Origin: PALSA-894 sp963757565
GTDB taxonomy: Bacteria > Pseudomonadota > Alphaproteobacteria > Rhizobiales > Xanthobacteraceae
Reading direction: 5' to 3'
DNA: 64,000 bases
Assembly (NCBI GenBank): GCA_963757565.1
Contig: CAVWSB010000011.1
Location: 744,001 to 808,000 of the forward strand
The notes beneath the pieces are model-generated. The model saw only the letters and a list, made by a program, of their open reading frames with translations, made no database searches and was not told where the DNA came from. The first letter of the stretch is position 1; every line of letters starts with the position of its first letter. Positions 16,413-25,162 of the stretch are shown piece after piece. Both the position numbers and the translations under genes were made by a program.

Positions 16413-18076
16413 CTACTGCACGCTGAACAGGCCGCGCCGATCCGCCGGAATGTTCGCGGCGCTGAAGATGTAGTCGCGCGAGGCCTCGAGCTGGCTGCGC
16501 AACCGGTCGAGGTCCACGTCAAGCAGCTGTCCCTTCCACTTGCGCACCTTGCCGGCGACCAGCACGGTCTCGACGTTTGTGCGGTCCATCAGCGAGACGA
16601 CTGCGCCCGGCACCTGGTTGAGCGGCGCCACATTGATGCGCGTTGCGTCGAGAAGGATGATGTCGGCCTCCTTTCCGGGCGTCAGCGAGCCGACCTTGCT
16701 GTCGAGCCGCAGCGCCTTGGCGCCGTTCACGGTGGCGTAGCGCAGCACGTCCCGTGTGGTCAGCAAGGAAGGCTGGGATGTCGGCGTCGGCCATTGATTG
16801 GGTGGATAGAACGTGTCGTTCGCCGTTTCGATTTTCGTCGTCGTGTTCTGCTCCAGGATCAACTGGTTCGCGACCATGCGCTGCATGTTCATCATCGAGC
16901 GCATTTGTGTAAAGAAATCCGCTGTCAGCGTGCATTCCACATCGACGGAAAGCGATGGCTCCATGCCGAGCTGTTGCATCTTGAGAATAGGCGGCGCCCC
17001 GTGACGCATGTTCATTTCGATCGGCACCGCGAGCGAGACCTGCGCGCCCTTCTCCTTCACTTTCTGCCACGCCATGGCGGACTGCCCGGTCATATGGATG
17101 AACAGGTTGTCCGGACCAATGCCGATGTTGTGGTTGCTGCCGCCTGTACCGTTCGCGAGCGCATCCATGATCGGCGTGATGCCGAACGGCGACAGGATGT
17201 GCGCGGCGATCTGCAAGCCGAGCTGGCGCCCGAGTGTCCAGGACGCCTGCGTCGACGCGTCGCCGAGATAGACCTCGCCGCCCATGATCATGCTGACGAG
17301 TTGATCGCTCGACGAGAACCACTGGTGCTTGATGCGGGTCGCGTCGGCCGGATAGGCATAGCCGGGCGTGTTCACGACGCCCCCTTCGCCGGCGCCCTCG
17401 AAGTAGCCAAACGCCGCACGCCGCCCGGTATCGAACAATGCTCTGATGGCGGCGTCCGAGTGCTGCGGCGTGTGGTGGATCTGCGAGACGTCATGCACCG
17501 TGGTGACGCCGTCGTCGAGTTGGCTGAGGCCGCCAAACAGTTCGTTGATGTAGACGTCCTGCGGACGATAAACGGTCGCGAATTTGAGCAGAACGTATTC
17601 GTAGTAGGTTGTGCTGCCGCTCGGCGATCCTGAGCCGTCATTGATCAGCACGCCGTCGGCGAGAAACTGCGCAGCGCCGTCTCGAACTGATGGTGGTGCG
17701 TGTCGATGAAGCCGGGCATCACGATACGCCCGCGAGCGTCGATCACATCGGCGCCACCGGCGAACAGATTGGGGCCGATGGCGAGAATCTTCTTTCCCTC
17801 GGTGAGGACGTCGCCGACGGGAAAGTTCCCGACATGCGGGTCCATCGACATTACCGCGCCGTTCTTGATGAGAATGCGGCGGCCCGGCCGGCCGCTGTCG
17901 CGCGGTGGATCGCGATCGTTGTTATTGTCGGCACGCGCCGGACGCGGCGCGAATAACTTCAAGGCCGTCGCGGCAACGCCGGTTGCGGTCGTGCCCTTGA
18001 GAAATTTACGTCGCGAGAGATAGTGATGCTGCGGCCTTCCCTGACTGCACAGAATGCACATGTTGCGTCTCCCCAC
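16413..18076 (-). CDS. Tat-exported amidohydrolase, frameshifted in this sequence
   Basis: Two frames join into one protein of about 554 residues. The N-terminal part has a Tat signal (SRRKFLKG, then an AATALKLFAPRPARA hydrophobic stretch), the strand IDARGRIVMPGFIDTHHHQF with the HxH-type metal motif, and stops at 17645. The rest (LINDGSGSPSGSTTYYEYVL onward, ending about GLFSVQ) is in another frame. Restoring one base near 17661-17665 gives ETALRSF-LADGVLIN. The family deaminates or hydrolyses C-N bonds in ring compounds (cytosine deaminase, s-triazine hydrolase relatives). An unusual MCILC plus HH cluster precedes the Tat motif. It is upstream of, and codirectional with, the MetX-like hydrolase. 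Confidence 0.82.
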
Positions 18077-18332
18077 TGGGTCATTCGAATGATGACCCTG
18101 CGGTAAAGTCTGCCACCGATCTCCGAGCGCGTATATCGTGAGTTGAGACCGTTCCTGCGCGAAACCTCTGTGGGATGCCGCCCGCTTAGCGCGCGCTTAG
18201 GCAGGGTGCTGTGTTGCAAGCGGCGCGAGGCCGGCGAATAAAGTCCACCAGGCTTGGTTCGACGGGCGGGTTCGCGCTAGCCGCGCGGCCCATCGGGTAT
18301 CGAGGACGCCCAGATGGGCTAATGAACTGCAC

Positions 18333-18896
18333 ATGAATGTGAATGGCCAAACAAGCTATAGCGGCGTCGCCAAGGCGCTGCACTGGCTCGTCGTCGCGCT
18401 GTTGATCGCGCAATATGTTCTAGCGTGGCTGATGCCGCACATCGGGCGCAACACCAAGCCCGATACTGTCATCAACCTGCATTTCTCGCTCGGCGTCGTG
18501 ATCCTCGCGGTCATGATTGTGCGCGTTGCGTGGCGATGGACACATGCGGAGCCCACGCCACTCGATGGCATTCCGCCGTGGCAGATCAAAAGCGCACGCA
18601 TCGTCCACTGTGTTCTCTATGCGCTCCTTTTTGTCGCCCCGATTCTCGGTTGGGTGAACGCCTCGTGGCGCGGTTTCGATGTCAGCGTGTTCGGGTTGTT
18701 CACCTTGCCGCGCCTGGTGGAGATACGCGCGCCCGGCTTCGGCTGGACCGGCGATGTCCACGTCATCCTGTCCTGGTATGTGATGCTGGGGTTGGTCGCG
18801 CTGCACGCCGCGGCCGCGCTTTACCACAAGTTGGTGCGACGAGATCGGGTTCTCGCTCGGATGTTGCCGGTCTGGGCCGGCGGCGCGCGGTCTTAA
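18333..18896 (+). CDS. cytochrome b561-type membrane protein
   Basis: A 187-residue integral membrane protein with four helices at about 15-33, 48-66, 88-106 and 141-162. Candidate haem-ligating histidines sit in helices as KALHWLVV, NLHFSLGV, RIVHCVLY and GLVALHAAAALYHK. This is the Ni/Fe-hydrogenase-type or CybB-like cytochrome b561 domain. It should pass electrons between the quinone pool and a periplasmic or membrane acceptor. The start at 18333 is ATG without a strong ribosome-binding site. Its stop overlaps that of the convergent DUF2188 gene by four bases. Confidence 0.9.
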   Translation: MNVNGQTSYSGVAKALHWLVVALLIAQYVLAWLMPHIGRNTKPDTVINLHFSLGVVILAVMIVRVAWRWTHAEPTPLDGIPPWQIKSARIVHCVLYALLFVAPILGWVNASWRGFDVSVFGLFTLPRLVEIRAPGFGWTGDVHVILSWYVMLGLVALHAAAALYHKLVRRDRVLARMLPVWAGGARS

Positions 18897-19135
18897 GCGT
18901 CCTTCACGTCGGTGTCGGGGCGGTCGCTTCCCGATGCCGTCTCGCTGTGCCACTTGCCGTTCGCGTCTTCCCACTCGATCGCTTCGGTGTGGCCGGGCAC
19001 GCGCTGCTCGGCTGCCGCACGGCGGGCAGCCGCGAGCGCGTCCTCGTGGGTCGTGAAGGGCTCGGAGAAGACGCCGTCCACCGTGTAGGCCCAGCCGCCG
19101 TCATGCTGGATGATCTTGTAGGTCACGTGAGCCAT
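18893..19135 (-). CDS. DUF2188-type small protein
   Basis: An 80-residue soluble protein. The strand-rich N-terminus (VTYKIIQHDGGWAYTVDGVF) and the HEDALAAARRAA helix match the DUF2188 pattern seen in many proteobacteria. No function is known. The charged C-terminus (DRPDTDVKDA) carries no motif. It may form a unit with the SDR gene downstream on the same strand, but 38 bp upstream of it there is no other gene and the order is SDR first in transcription. Confidence 0.75.
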   Translation of the reverse strand: MAHVTYKIIQHDGGWAYTVDGVFSEPFTTHEDALAAARRAAAEQRVPGHTEAIEWEDANGKWHSETASGSDRPDTDVKDA

Positions 19136-19173
19136 CGGGCACCTGCTTCTGTTCCGCCGATCCTACAGCACTG

Positions 19174-19944
19174 CTAGATCGTGCGGTAGCCGCCGTCCGC
19201 CATCACGATGGTGCCGGTGACATAGCTCGACAAGTCTGACGCGAGGAAGATCGCCGGACCGACGATATCCTCGGGCTGTCCGGCGCGGCCGAGCGGCGTG
19301 TGATCCATAAAGATCTTGATCAGCTCCGGATTGTTGGCGCGCACGTTGGCATTCAGCGGCGTCTCGATCAGGCCCGGGCCGATCGCGTTGACGCGCACGC
19401 CGTCCTTGCCGAGCTCGGCCGCGAGCGCCTTGGTGAAGCCGAGCACGCCGTGCTTCGAGGTCGTGTAGGCGGCCGAATTCGGCGTGCGCACATGCACGAA
19501 CGACTGGATCGAGCCGATATTGACGATGCGTCCCTTGCGGCGCGAAGCTGCTCGAGGAAGGCGTGCGTCACGTTGAACACGCCGTTCAGATTGATCGCCG
19601 ATGATGTCCTGCCAGTCCTTCACCACCGCCTCGGCATCGGCGGTGAAGGCATTGCGCCGGTTGATGCCTGCGTTGTTGACCAGGATCGAGATGTTGCCGA
19701 CTTCGCCGGCGACCGTGCGTCGCCATGACGGCGGCAGGCCTCGCGATCCGTCACGTCGAGCGTGAACGCCTGCGCACTTGCCGCCCGCATTGAGGATCTG
19801 CTGCGCCGTTTCGGCCGCGGCATCCGCGTTGATGTCGAGCACGACGACCTGCGCGCCTTCGCGCGCGTAGCCGAGCGCGATCGCGCGCCCGATGCCGGAG
19901 CCCGCGCCGGTGACGGCGGCGATGTGGTTTTCAAGAAGTGGCAT
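19174..19944 (-). CDS. short-chain dehydrogenase/reductase (SDR), carrying four apparent indels
   Basis: A classical SDR of about 256 residues: the cofactor motif TGAGSGIG near residue 12, NNAG, a catalytic serine in GRIVNIGSIQS, and YTTSKHG with Tyr and Lys. The ends are intact in one frame, but two inner stretches are in shifted frames. AFTLDVTDREACRRHGDA and NLNGVFNVTHAFLEQLRA appear when bases are removed near 19777 and 19600 and restored near 19728 and 19550. SDRs of this type reduce or oxidise sugars, alcohols or keto groups with NAD(P). The substrate is unknown. Confidence 0.82.
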   Translation of the reverse strand: MPLLENHIAAVTGAGSGIGRAIALGYAREGAQVVVLDINADAAAETAQQILNAGGKCAGVHARRDGSRGLPPSWRRTVAGEVGNISILVNNAGINRRNAFTADAEAVVKDWQDIIGDQSERRVQRDARLPRAASRRKGRIVNIGSIQSFVHVRTPNSAAYTTSKHGVLGFTKALAAELGKDGVRVNAIGPGLIETPLNANVRANNPELIKIFMDHTPLGRAGQPEDIVGPAIFLASDLSSYVTGTIVMADGGYRTI

Positions 19945-20044
19945 GCGCGTCGGCCCCCTGACCTTCGAGTGACAAAATTAATTCAAAATTGCGGTCGTCG
20001 GAAACTCGTCGCAGCCGCCGCACGTTGAGACCCCGAACAGTCGG

Positions 20045-20531
20045 GTGTGTTCAGATGGATCTGCGGCTGCGGCAGTGGAAGAAGAACTGGACGCGATGTG
20101 GGCGGTGCCCGCCTTCGACTATCGCGAGGCCGCGCGCCTGGCGGCGGCTATCGCGCAGCGGGGCAGAGGATCCCGTTCTGCGGGAAGGCCGCCGAATATG
20201 CGGCCGATGTCGCTGCGCGCGGCTTCGCACAAGACCGCCGGACGCATCGCCAGGGAAGCGTCGCGCCGCCGTCTCGGCAGGGTGCGGGACGTGCTGCAAG
20301 CCCTGGCGGCGCCGCGCTTCGGCAAACGGCGAATGGGACCGGAGATGCTCACCACCCGACGATCAGCGCCGCCGCATACTCGGGCTGCCGCTTGGCCGCC
20401 GCCTGTTCGGGCCGGAGATCCATCAGGCCTTCAAGCGCGCGGCGAAAAAGGCGCATCCGGACGCGGGCGGCAACGAGCAGGCATTTCAGGAGCTCGCGGC
20501 TGCGCGTGACGCCCTGATGAAGGGGGGTTGA
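20045..20531 (+). pseudogene. J-domain protein, multiply frameshifted
   Basis: The C-terminus (EIHQAFKRAAKKAHPDAGGN, then EQAFQELAAARDALMKGG) is a DnaJ J-domain with the HPD triad at about 20457-20465. The rest is spread over three frames. EELDAMWAVPAFDYREAARL is in the first frame, GKAAEYAADVAARGFAQ in the second, REASRRRLGRVRDVLQALAA back in the first, then the J-domain in the third. At least three one-base changes are needed. A C-terminal J-domain is typical of small helical co-chaperone-like proteins that stimulate DnaK/Hsp70. Start and exact reading are uncertain. Confidence 0.6.
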
Positions 20532-20594
20532 ATTTTCGCTAGACTGGCGACATGTCCCGCGACGCTGCCACGCGCGGCAAGTCGGAGTTCTGCC

Positions 20595-20862
20595 ATGTGC
20601 CGCAACATCAAGACGCTGTTCAATTTCGAGCCGCCCGCCACCGAAGACGAAATCCGCGCCTCCGCCTTGCAGTTCGTGCGCAAGCTGTCGGGCTTCAGCA
20701 GGCCCTCGCAGCAGAACGCCGCTGCTTTTGAGCTTGCGGTCGATGAGGTAACGGTGGCGGCGCGCAGGCTGCTCGAACTCGCTGCATACCCACGCGCCTG
20801 CACGCGACCGCGCGGTGGAAGCCGAGAAGGCGAAAGCGCGGGCCCGCGAGCGGTATGCCTGA
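20595..20862 (+). CDS. DUF2277 family protein (one apparent insertion)
   Basis: The N-terminus MCRNIKTLFNFEPPATEDEI and ALQFVRKLSGFSRPS define DUF2277, a short helical cytosolic family of unknown function. As written, the frame drifts after LLEL. Removing one C in CTCGCTGC near 20778 restores LLHTHAPARDRAVEAEKA and a stop at 20860-20862, giving 88 residues, the usual family length. It follows the J-domain locus by 63 bp and precedes a BrnA-like gene on the same strand, so the three may be co-transcribed. Confidence 0.85.
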
Positions 20863-20886
20863 GCGCGATCCAGAGAAGGAAACGAC

Positions 20887-21111
20887 ATGAATCGACGCGC
20901 ACCGCCTGATACGCGATCGCTCGCCGAAAAGGCATTCAAGGCCGCCACCACCAAGCCGGCGGATCTGCCGGTCGTCCAGCCCGCGATTCCGGGCGTGAAA
21001 GAAATGGTATCGCTGCGGATCGACCGCGACGTGCTGGATTTCTTTCAGGGAGACGGACCCGGCTGGCAGGACCGCATCAACGCGGCGCTGCGCAAGGCGG
21101 CGGGGAAGTAA
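20887..21111 (+). CDS. BrnA-like antitoxin, without a visible BrnT partner
   Basis: A 74-residue protein whose C-terminal half (VSLRIDRDVLDFFQGDGPGW, QDRINAALRKAAGK) matches the BrnA ribbon-helix-helix antitoxin family. BrnA normally follows a BrnT RNase toxin of about 90 aa. Upstream here is DUF2277, not BrnT, so it is an orphan or a stand-alone DNA-binding protein. A ribosome-binding site AGAAGGAAACG precedes the ATG. The protein begins with a basic, probably flexible N-terminus. Confidence 0.8.
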   Translation: MNRRAPPDTRSLAEKAFKAATTKPADLPVVQPAIPGVKEMVSLRIDRDVLDFFQGDGPGWQDRINAALRKAAGK

Positions 21112-21315
21112 CGCAGCGTTATCGTTAATCCCGCATTGGCTGGGCCGCGCATAAAGCCTTAACACCCATACACTATTTGCGGACGCATGCGGCGGCGTTT
21201 CCGCCCGTGTGGAACCGTTGCGACGAGACAACATTCCGCGGTGCAGACTCCGCTTCGCCACCGTATGGCCTTCATTGGCGGCGAAGCGTCTTCCTTCAAC
21301 CGAAAAGGACAGGCG

Positions 21316-21648
21316 ATGAAACGGGCTATGATTCTGGCTGGCGTGGTGTGTGCAGTGTTTGCTGCTCCGCTGGCGGCACACGCGCAGGGCGGCGTCCCGG
21401 GCGGCGCGGCGCATGGATTTAACGAAGGTGGCCGCATCGCTGGCCCGGTCGGCGCTGTGGTCGGGACGGCCGTCGGCGGCGTGATCGGCGGCGTCGAAGG
21501 CGTGTTCGGCATCCAGCATCCGGCGGCCTATTCGCCCGACTTCGCCGAGGCTCCGCCGCCGCGCGCCTATCGCTATCATCGGCACCACCGCTACTCGCAC
21601 CGCATGCGCCGCCATCATCGGCCTGCTGCCGGCTACGTGACGCGCTAA
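21316..21648 (+). CDS. small exported glycine-zipper protein with His/Arg/Tyr-rich tail
   Basis: A 110-residue protein. The signal peptide (1-24, ending AAHAQ) is followed by a glycine-rich stretch (GRIAGPVGAVVGTAVGGVIGG) with repeated GxxxG spacing, then a basic aromatic tail (YRYHRHHRYSHRMRRHHRP). It shares its plan, though not clear sequence, with the gene at 4754-5083. The tail could bind metals, nucleic acid or acidic polymers; this is inference only. The start at 21316 is chosen for the signal peptide and its AAGGAC ribosome-binding site. Confidence 0.75.
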   Translation: MKRAMILAGVVCAVFAAPLAAHAQGGVPGGAAHGFNEGGRIAGPVGAVVGTAVGGVIGGVEGVFGIQHPAAYSPDFAEAPPPRAYRYHRHHRYSHRMRRHHRPAAGYVTR

Positions 21649-21653
21649 GCCGA

Positions 21654-22429
21654 TCATTCGGTCCGCGACTCCTTGCGCCAGGTCGGCAGTCCGATGCCGA
21701 TGGCGTCAAAGCCGCCATCGACGGGCAGCGTGTGCCCGTTGATGTAGCTGGCGCGCTCCGAGCACAGAAACACGATCGCTTCGGCGAGTTCTTCCTCCAG
21801 CCCGTAGCGCCCGAGCGGGATCGCGTCGTGATAATCGGCGCGGATCGCCGCCGAATGCACCGCCTTGGCCATCGCGGTATCGACCGGGCCGGGCGCGACA
21901 GCGTTGACGCGGATTCCGCAACACCGACAGCTCCAGCGCAAACTGCTTGGTCAGGTGCGCGAGCGCCGCCTTGCTGGTGCCGTAGGCGACGCGCATCGCC
22001 GAGGCGCGCAAGCCCGAAATCGACGTGATGTTGACGATCGCCGCGCCCGCACCCATCAGCGGCACGCAGGCCTTGGTCAGCAGGAACGGGCCGGTGAGAT
22101 TGACGTCGATCGTGCGCTGGAATTCCGCGAGCGAAGTCTCCAGCGCCGGCTTGAACACCGCGACGCCGGCATTGTTCACCAGCGCGTCGAGCGTGCCGAA
22201 GCGCGCTTTAAGCTTGCGCCACCGCGGCTTCGATCTGATCCGCGAACCCGACGTCGCATGTGAGCGCCAGCGTGCGCTCTGGCTCGCTTAACGCCGCGAC
22301 CGTGTGCGCGAGGTTCTCGCCATCGCTGTCGAGCAACGCCACCCGATAGCCTTCGGCGAGAAAGCGCTTCGCGGCGGCGAGCCCGATGCCGCGCGCGGCG
22401 CCGGTGATGAGGGCGGATTTCGCAGTCAT
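21654..22429 (-). CDS. SDR-family oxidoreductase, two apparent insertions
   Basis: Three frames join into one SDR of about 258 residues. The first holds LITGAARGIGLAAAKRFLAE (cofactor motif), the second NNAGVAVFKPALE, ITSISGLR and YGTSKAALAHL (Ser-Tyr-Lys), the third IRVNAVAPGPVDTAMAK and the C-terminal NGHTLPVDGGF. Removing one T near 22207 (GCT-T-AAAG) and one A near 21918 restores a continuous frame. Substrate unknown. It converges with the small exported protein gene, with 5 bp between stops. Confidence 0.85.
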
Positions 22430-22454
22430 CGGGAGGGAGTTCTCGCAAGGCTGC

Positions 22455-22884
22455 TATTTGCGCTTTTTCTTTTTCGCCGCCTTCGCCTTCTTCGCGGACT
22501 TCCTCGTGTTCACGGGCTTCTTCGCGGTCTTCTTTTTCCTTTTTTGCTCGCGGCCTTCTTTGCCGACTTTTTCTTCGCAGATCTTTTCGGCGCGGCCTTC
22601 TTCGTCGCGGCCGTTTTCACCATCTTCTTTTTCGTCTTCGGCGCCGCTTTCTTCACCGGAGCGGCGGGCTTCAACGCCTGCGCGCGCCGCGCCTGAATGG
22701 CGTCGCGCTGCGCGATCAGTGTTTGCAATTCGGCATCCTGCGCGGCGATGCGGCCGGCGAGAAGCTCCTCGCTGCCCGCGCCGGAGACGGCGGCGGCCTG
22801 CTCGGTCAGTTGGCGGATGTTGTCGCGCAGGATCGCGATGCGATCCTCGATGTCGGGCAGCGACAGTGTGCTCTCGTTATCCAT
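22455..22884 (-). CDS. coiled-coil protein with lysine/alanine-rich histone-like tail (one apparent deletion)
   Basis: Residues about 1-75 form an acidic helical region (LPDIEDRIAILRDNIRQLTE). From about 75 the chain becomes KKAAPK/KKSAKKAASKK repeats, resembling histone H1-like bacterial DNA-binding tails. The annotated frame stops at 22510, but a one-base deletion in the A-rich run near 22540 would extend the Lys-rich tail to a stop at 22455, giving about 142 residues. Lys/Ala tails of this kind bind DNA or polyanions. The family of the N-terminal part is not recognised. Confidence 0.72.
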
Positions 22885-22944
22885 GATTTTCTCCGGTGTA
22901 TGCCGCGATCCTAGCAGGTCACCCGCGCGCCGCGCTGTCCATTT

Positions 22945-23409
22945 TCAGGGCCCGCGCCGCGCGCGCCACGGCCAGTCGGTCACGCCGCCGCAAAACAGCG
23001 CCCACCAGGCGATCACCGGCTGCAGCGCCAGGCGAGGGCCGTGATACCACCAGGTGTCGGGCATGAGCGACAGCTCGACATGATCGAAGGCATGCTTGAA
23101 ATTGGCCGGCCACACCGCGATCACGTAAATCGCGAGCAGCACGCCGGCCCACCAGCGCAACCGCGGGATCAGCAATGCGACGCCGCCGAACAGCTCCAGC
23201 ACGCCGGTGAGCAGCACAACCGCATGCGGGAAGGGCACCCAGTCCGGCACGATCTTCTCGAAGGTCGGCGCGGCGTAAAGGTGCCCGCAGAAACCGGCGA
23301 TGAAGAAAACCGCCATGATGGCGCGCATGATCGCGCGCCGGTGCGCGTGCGGATCGTTCTGCGGGTCGCTCAACGGATGTTCGGGCATGCGATCATGAAG
23401 TCCCGGCAT
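22945..23409 (-). CDS. DoxX-like membrane protein
   Basis: A 154-residue protein with about four membrane helices from residue 28 (AIMRAIMAVFFIAGFCGHLY, VVLLTGVLELFGGVALLI, WAGVLLAIYVIAVWPANF and a C-terminal segment), matching the DoxX family pattern of ELFGG after helix two. DoxX-like proteins appear in oxidative-stress or quinone contexts, but the role is not settled. The exact start is uncertain: ATG at 23409 or 23388. The composite repeat copy B ends right at the first of these, so the gene's promoter probably lies in repeat DNA. Confidence 0.78.
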   Translation of the reverse strand: MPGLHDRMPEHPLSDPQNDPHAHRRAIMRAIMAVFFIAGFCGHLYAAPTFEKIVPDWVPFPHAVVLLTGVLELFGGVALLIPRLRWWAGVLLAIYVIAVWPANFKHAFDHVELSLMPDTWWYHGPRLALQPVIAWWALFCGGVTDWPWRARRGP

Positions 23410-23860
23410 CAGTCATCGTTCCCGCAGCGCGGTGCGCCCGGGTTTGTCTCGTGAGAACCTCGCTTCGGCAATGAAGCGAGGGGGACGGCGCGCCAGCGGG
23501 CGCAACCTTCGTTAAAAGTGCACATGCCTTGCGGCATGTGGCGCCTGCCGGCGCGCCATCGGCGGCTCTCGGCACCCCCTCTCGGCGATGCCTCAGCTCC
23601 GGTCCGCGCTTGCGTGCTTGCCGGCCTTGAGAGCCGGCGAGTTGTCAGCGAGCTCCCCGCACAGGGGCCGTAGTACCCCCAGGGCGGGTCCCGAAGCCGC
23701 CCGGGAGCGCGCCTTGCGAGGGCACGCGCGCGGGCGCCGCACCAGCCAAACGGAGAACCGCTCCGCCCGGCCACCGAAGGCGTTGCGCCGTATCTCCGGC
23801 GCGCCCTCGGTTCGTCCCGCCATCACGACGCCTCATGAGAGCGCCCCTCAGCGGACGAGG
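23408..23860 (-). repeat. large composite structured repeat, copy B (inverted relative to copy A)
   Basis: Read on the minus strand, this block repeats the landmarks of 9498-10077: CCTCGTCCGCTGAGG at its start (23860), the GGTGGCCGGGCGGAG module, GGGGGTACTACGGCC, and the hairpin CACATGCC-GCAA-GGCATGTG (23521-23540). The TGGCGCGCC...GGCGCGCC arms, AACCCGGGC and GCGGGAACGATG follow. The middle differs: copy B has an AAGGCCGGCAAGCACGCAAG segment where copy A has other sequence. No protein gene is supported inside, and 23861-23953 holds no gene either. Confidence 0.85.
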
Positions 23861-23953
23861 TGAGGGTGGTTTAAATGGCAATAGGAAGAAAGTCAAGTAT
23901 CGGAAAATATGCCGCCGAACGTGTTGTGCGCGCGGTGCGGCCGGAAGCGGCCC

Positions 23954-25033
23954 TCAACCCTTCCCCTCAGTCGCGGCGAAGCGGACAGCGCCGGCCGGCA
24001 GTTTGTCGTAACCCATGGTGCGATAGATCGCGGTTGAGATGACCCAACTCGCGACGAAGATGCCGACGACGGCGTATCCGAAGTTCGTCAGATTCTCGTT
24101 CAGACTGCCGACGATGCTCCAGATGCGGCCTTCGAGGCCAAGCTTGCCGCCGATCAGTCCGAGGGCTTCGATGCCGCCGATGAAGATGGCCACGACAACC
24201 GAAGCCGCCGTGATCGTCAGGTTATACCAGAGCTTGCGGATCGGATTGACGAAGGCCCAGCCGTAAGCGCGGGTCATCAACACGCTGTCGGTGGTGTCCA
24301 TCAACGACATGCCGGCTGTGAACAGCGCCGGAAAGACCATGATGGTCCAGAACGACATGCCCTGCGCGGCCTGTGTCGCCGAGATGCCGAGGAGCCCGAT
24401 CTCCGTCGCGGTATCGAACCCGAGGCCGAACAGGAAGCCGATCGGATACATCTGCCAGGATCGCGACACGATGCGGAATATCGGGCGGAAAATGCGGGCG
24501 AGAAGTCCGCGGCCCGCGAGCAGCGTATCGAGATCGTCGTCGACGATCGGCTCTCCTTTGCTCGCACGCGTGAAGGCCGCCCAGATCCCCTTGAGGATGA
24601 ACAGATTCGCGGCGCCGATCGTCAGCAAGAACGCCGCCGAGACCGCGGTTCCGATCACGCCGCCGGCCCCGTGGAGCTGTTCGAGCCTGTTCTCGAGCGC
24701 AGCGGCGGTCGCCGCGATGGCGACCGAAGCCACAACCACGATGGTCGAATGACCGAACGAAAAGAAGAAGCCGGCCGAGATCGGCCGCTTGCCCTCCTGC
24801 ATCAGCTTGCGCACGACGTTGTCGATCGCCGCAATATGGTCCGCGTCGAAGGCATGACGGAGCCCGAACATGTAGGCGAGCAGCGCGGTGCCGAGCAGGG
24901 CCGGTTGATCGGCAAACGCGATCCAGGCCCAGCCCCACGCCGCGGCGTTGATCGCGATCAGCAATACGTAGATTGACGCAGCTTTGATTTTCAGACGCGG
25001 GGTCTTATCGTCGAAAGGATTCGGAAAATTCAA
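23954..25033 (-). CDS. nickel/cobalt permease, NicT (HoxN/NixA) family
   Basis: A 359-residue polytopic membrane protein with eight predicted helices. The family signature HAFDADHIAAIDN in helix two contains the metal-binding His and Asp residues, and GFFFSFGHSTIVV and LFGLGFDTATEIGLL are the other conserved loops. It imports Ni2+ and/or Co2+ driven by the membrane potential. A start at TTG 25033 is preferred because GAGGAG lies 7 bp upstream; an in-frame TTG at 25060 has no such site. The gene faces an OprB porin across a 130-bp region that contains a perfect palindrome. Confidence 0.93.
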   Translation of the reverse strand: MNFPNPFDDKTPRLKIKAASIYVLLIAINAAAWGWAWIAFADQPALLGTALLAYMFGLRHAFDADHIAAIDNVVRKLMQEGKRPISAGFFFSFGHSTIVVVASVAIAATAAALENRLEQLHGAGGVIGTAVSAAFLLTIGAANLFILKGIWAAFTRASKGEPIVDDDLDTLLAGRGLLARIFRPIFRIVSRSWQMYPIGFLFGLGFDTATEIGLLGISATQAAQGMSFWTIMVFPALFTAGMSLMDTTDSVLMTRAYGWAFVNPIRKLWYNLTITAASVVVAIFIGGIEALGLIGGKLGLEGRIWSIVGSLNENLTNFGYAVVGIFVASWVISTAIYRTMGYDKLPAGAVRFAATEGKG

Positions 25034-25076
25034 CGAGGGCTCCTCACGCCGCCGCGACAACGCCGCTCCGCCAAGG

Positions 25077-25096
25077 CGGTATTCGCGAGAATACCG
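25077..25096. promoter_or_regulatory. palindromic operator candidate between nickel/cobalt permease and porin
   Basis: An 8-bp inverted repeat CGGTATTC-GCGA-GAATACCG lies in the divergent intergenic region, 43 bp before the permease start and 66 bp before the porin start. It resembles a dimeric repressor site. No cobalamin riboswitch features were found nearby. The regulator is not identified. Confidence 0.55.
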
Positions 25097-25162
25097 TCAT
25101 ACCGGCGACTGGAGCAATCTGGGTGGATCGTACGGCGCGGAGGGGATGGAGATCGGCGGAAC

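Noticed and set aside
15303..17633. Long plus-strand open frame across the hydrolase and amidohydrolase genes
   Set aside because: It is antisense to two genes with clear catalytic motifs and has no family sequence of its own.
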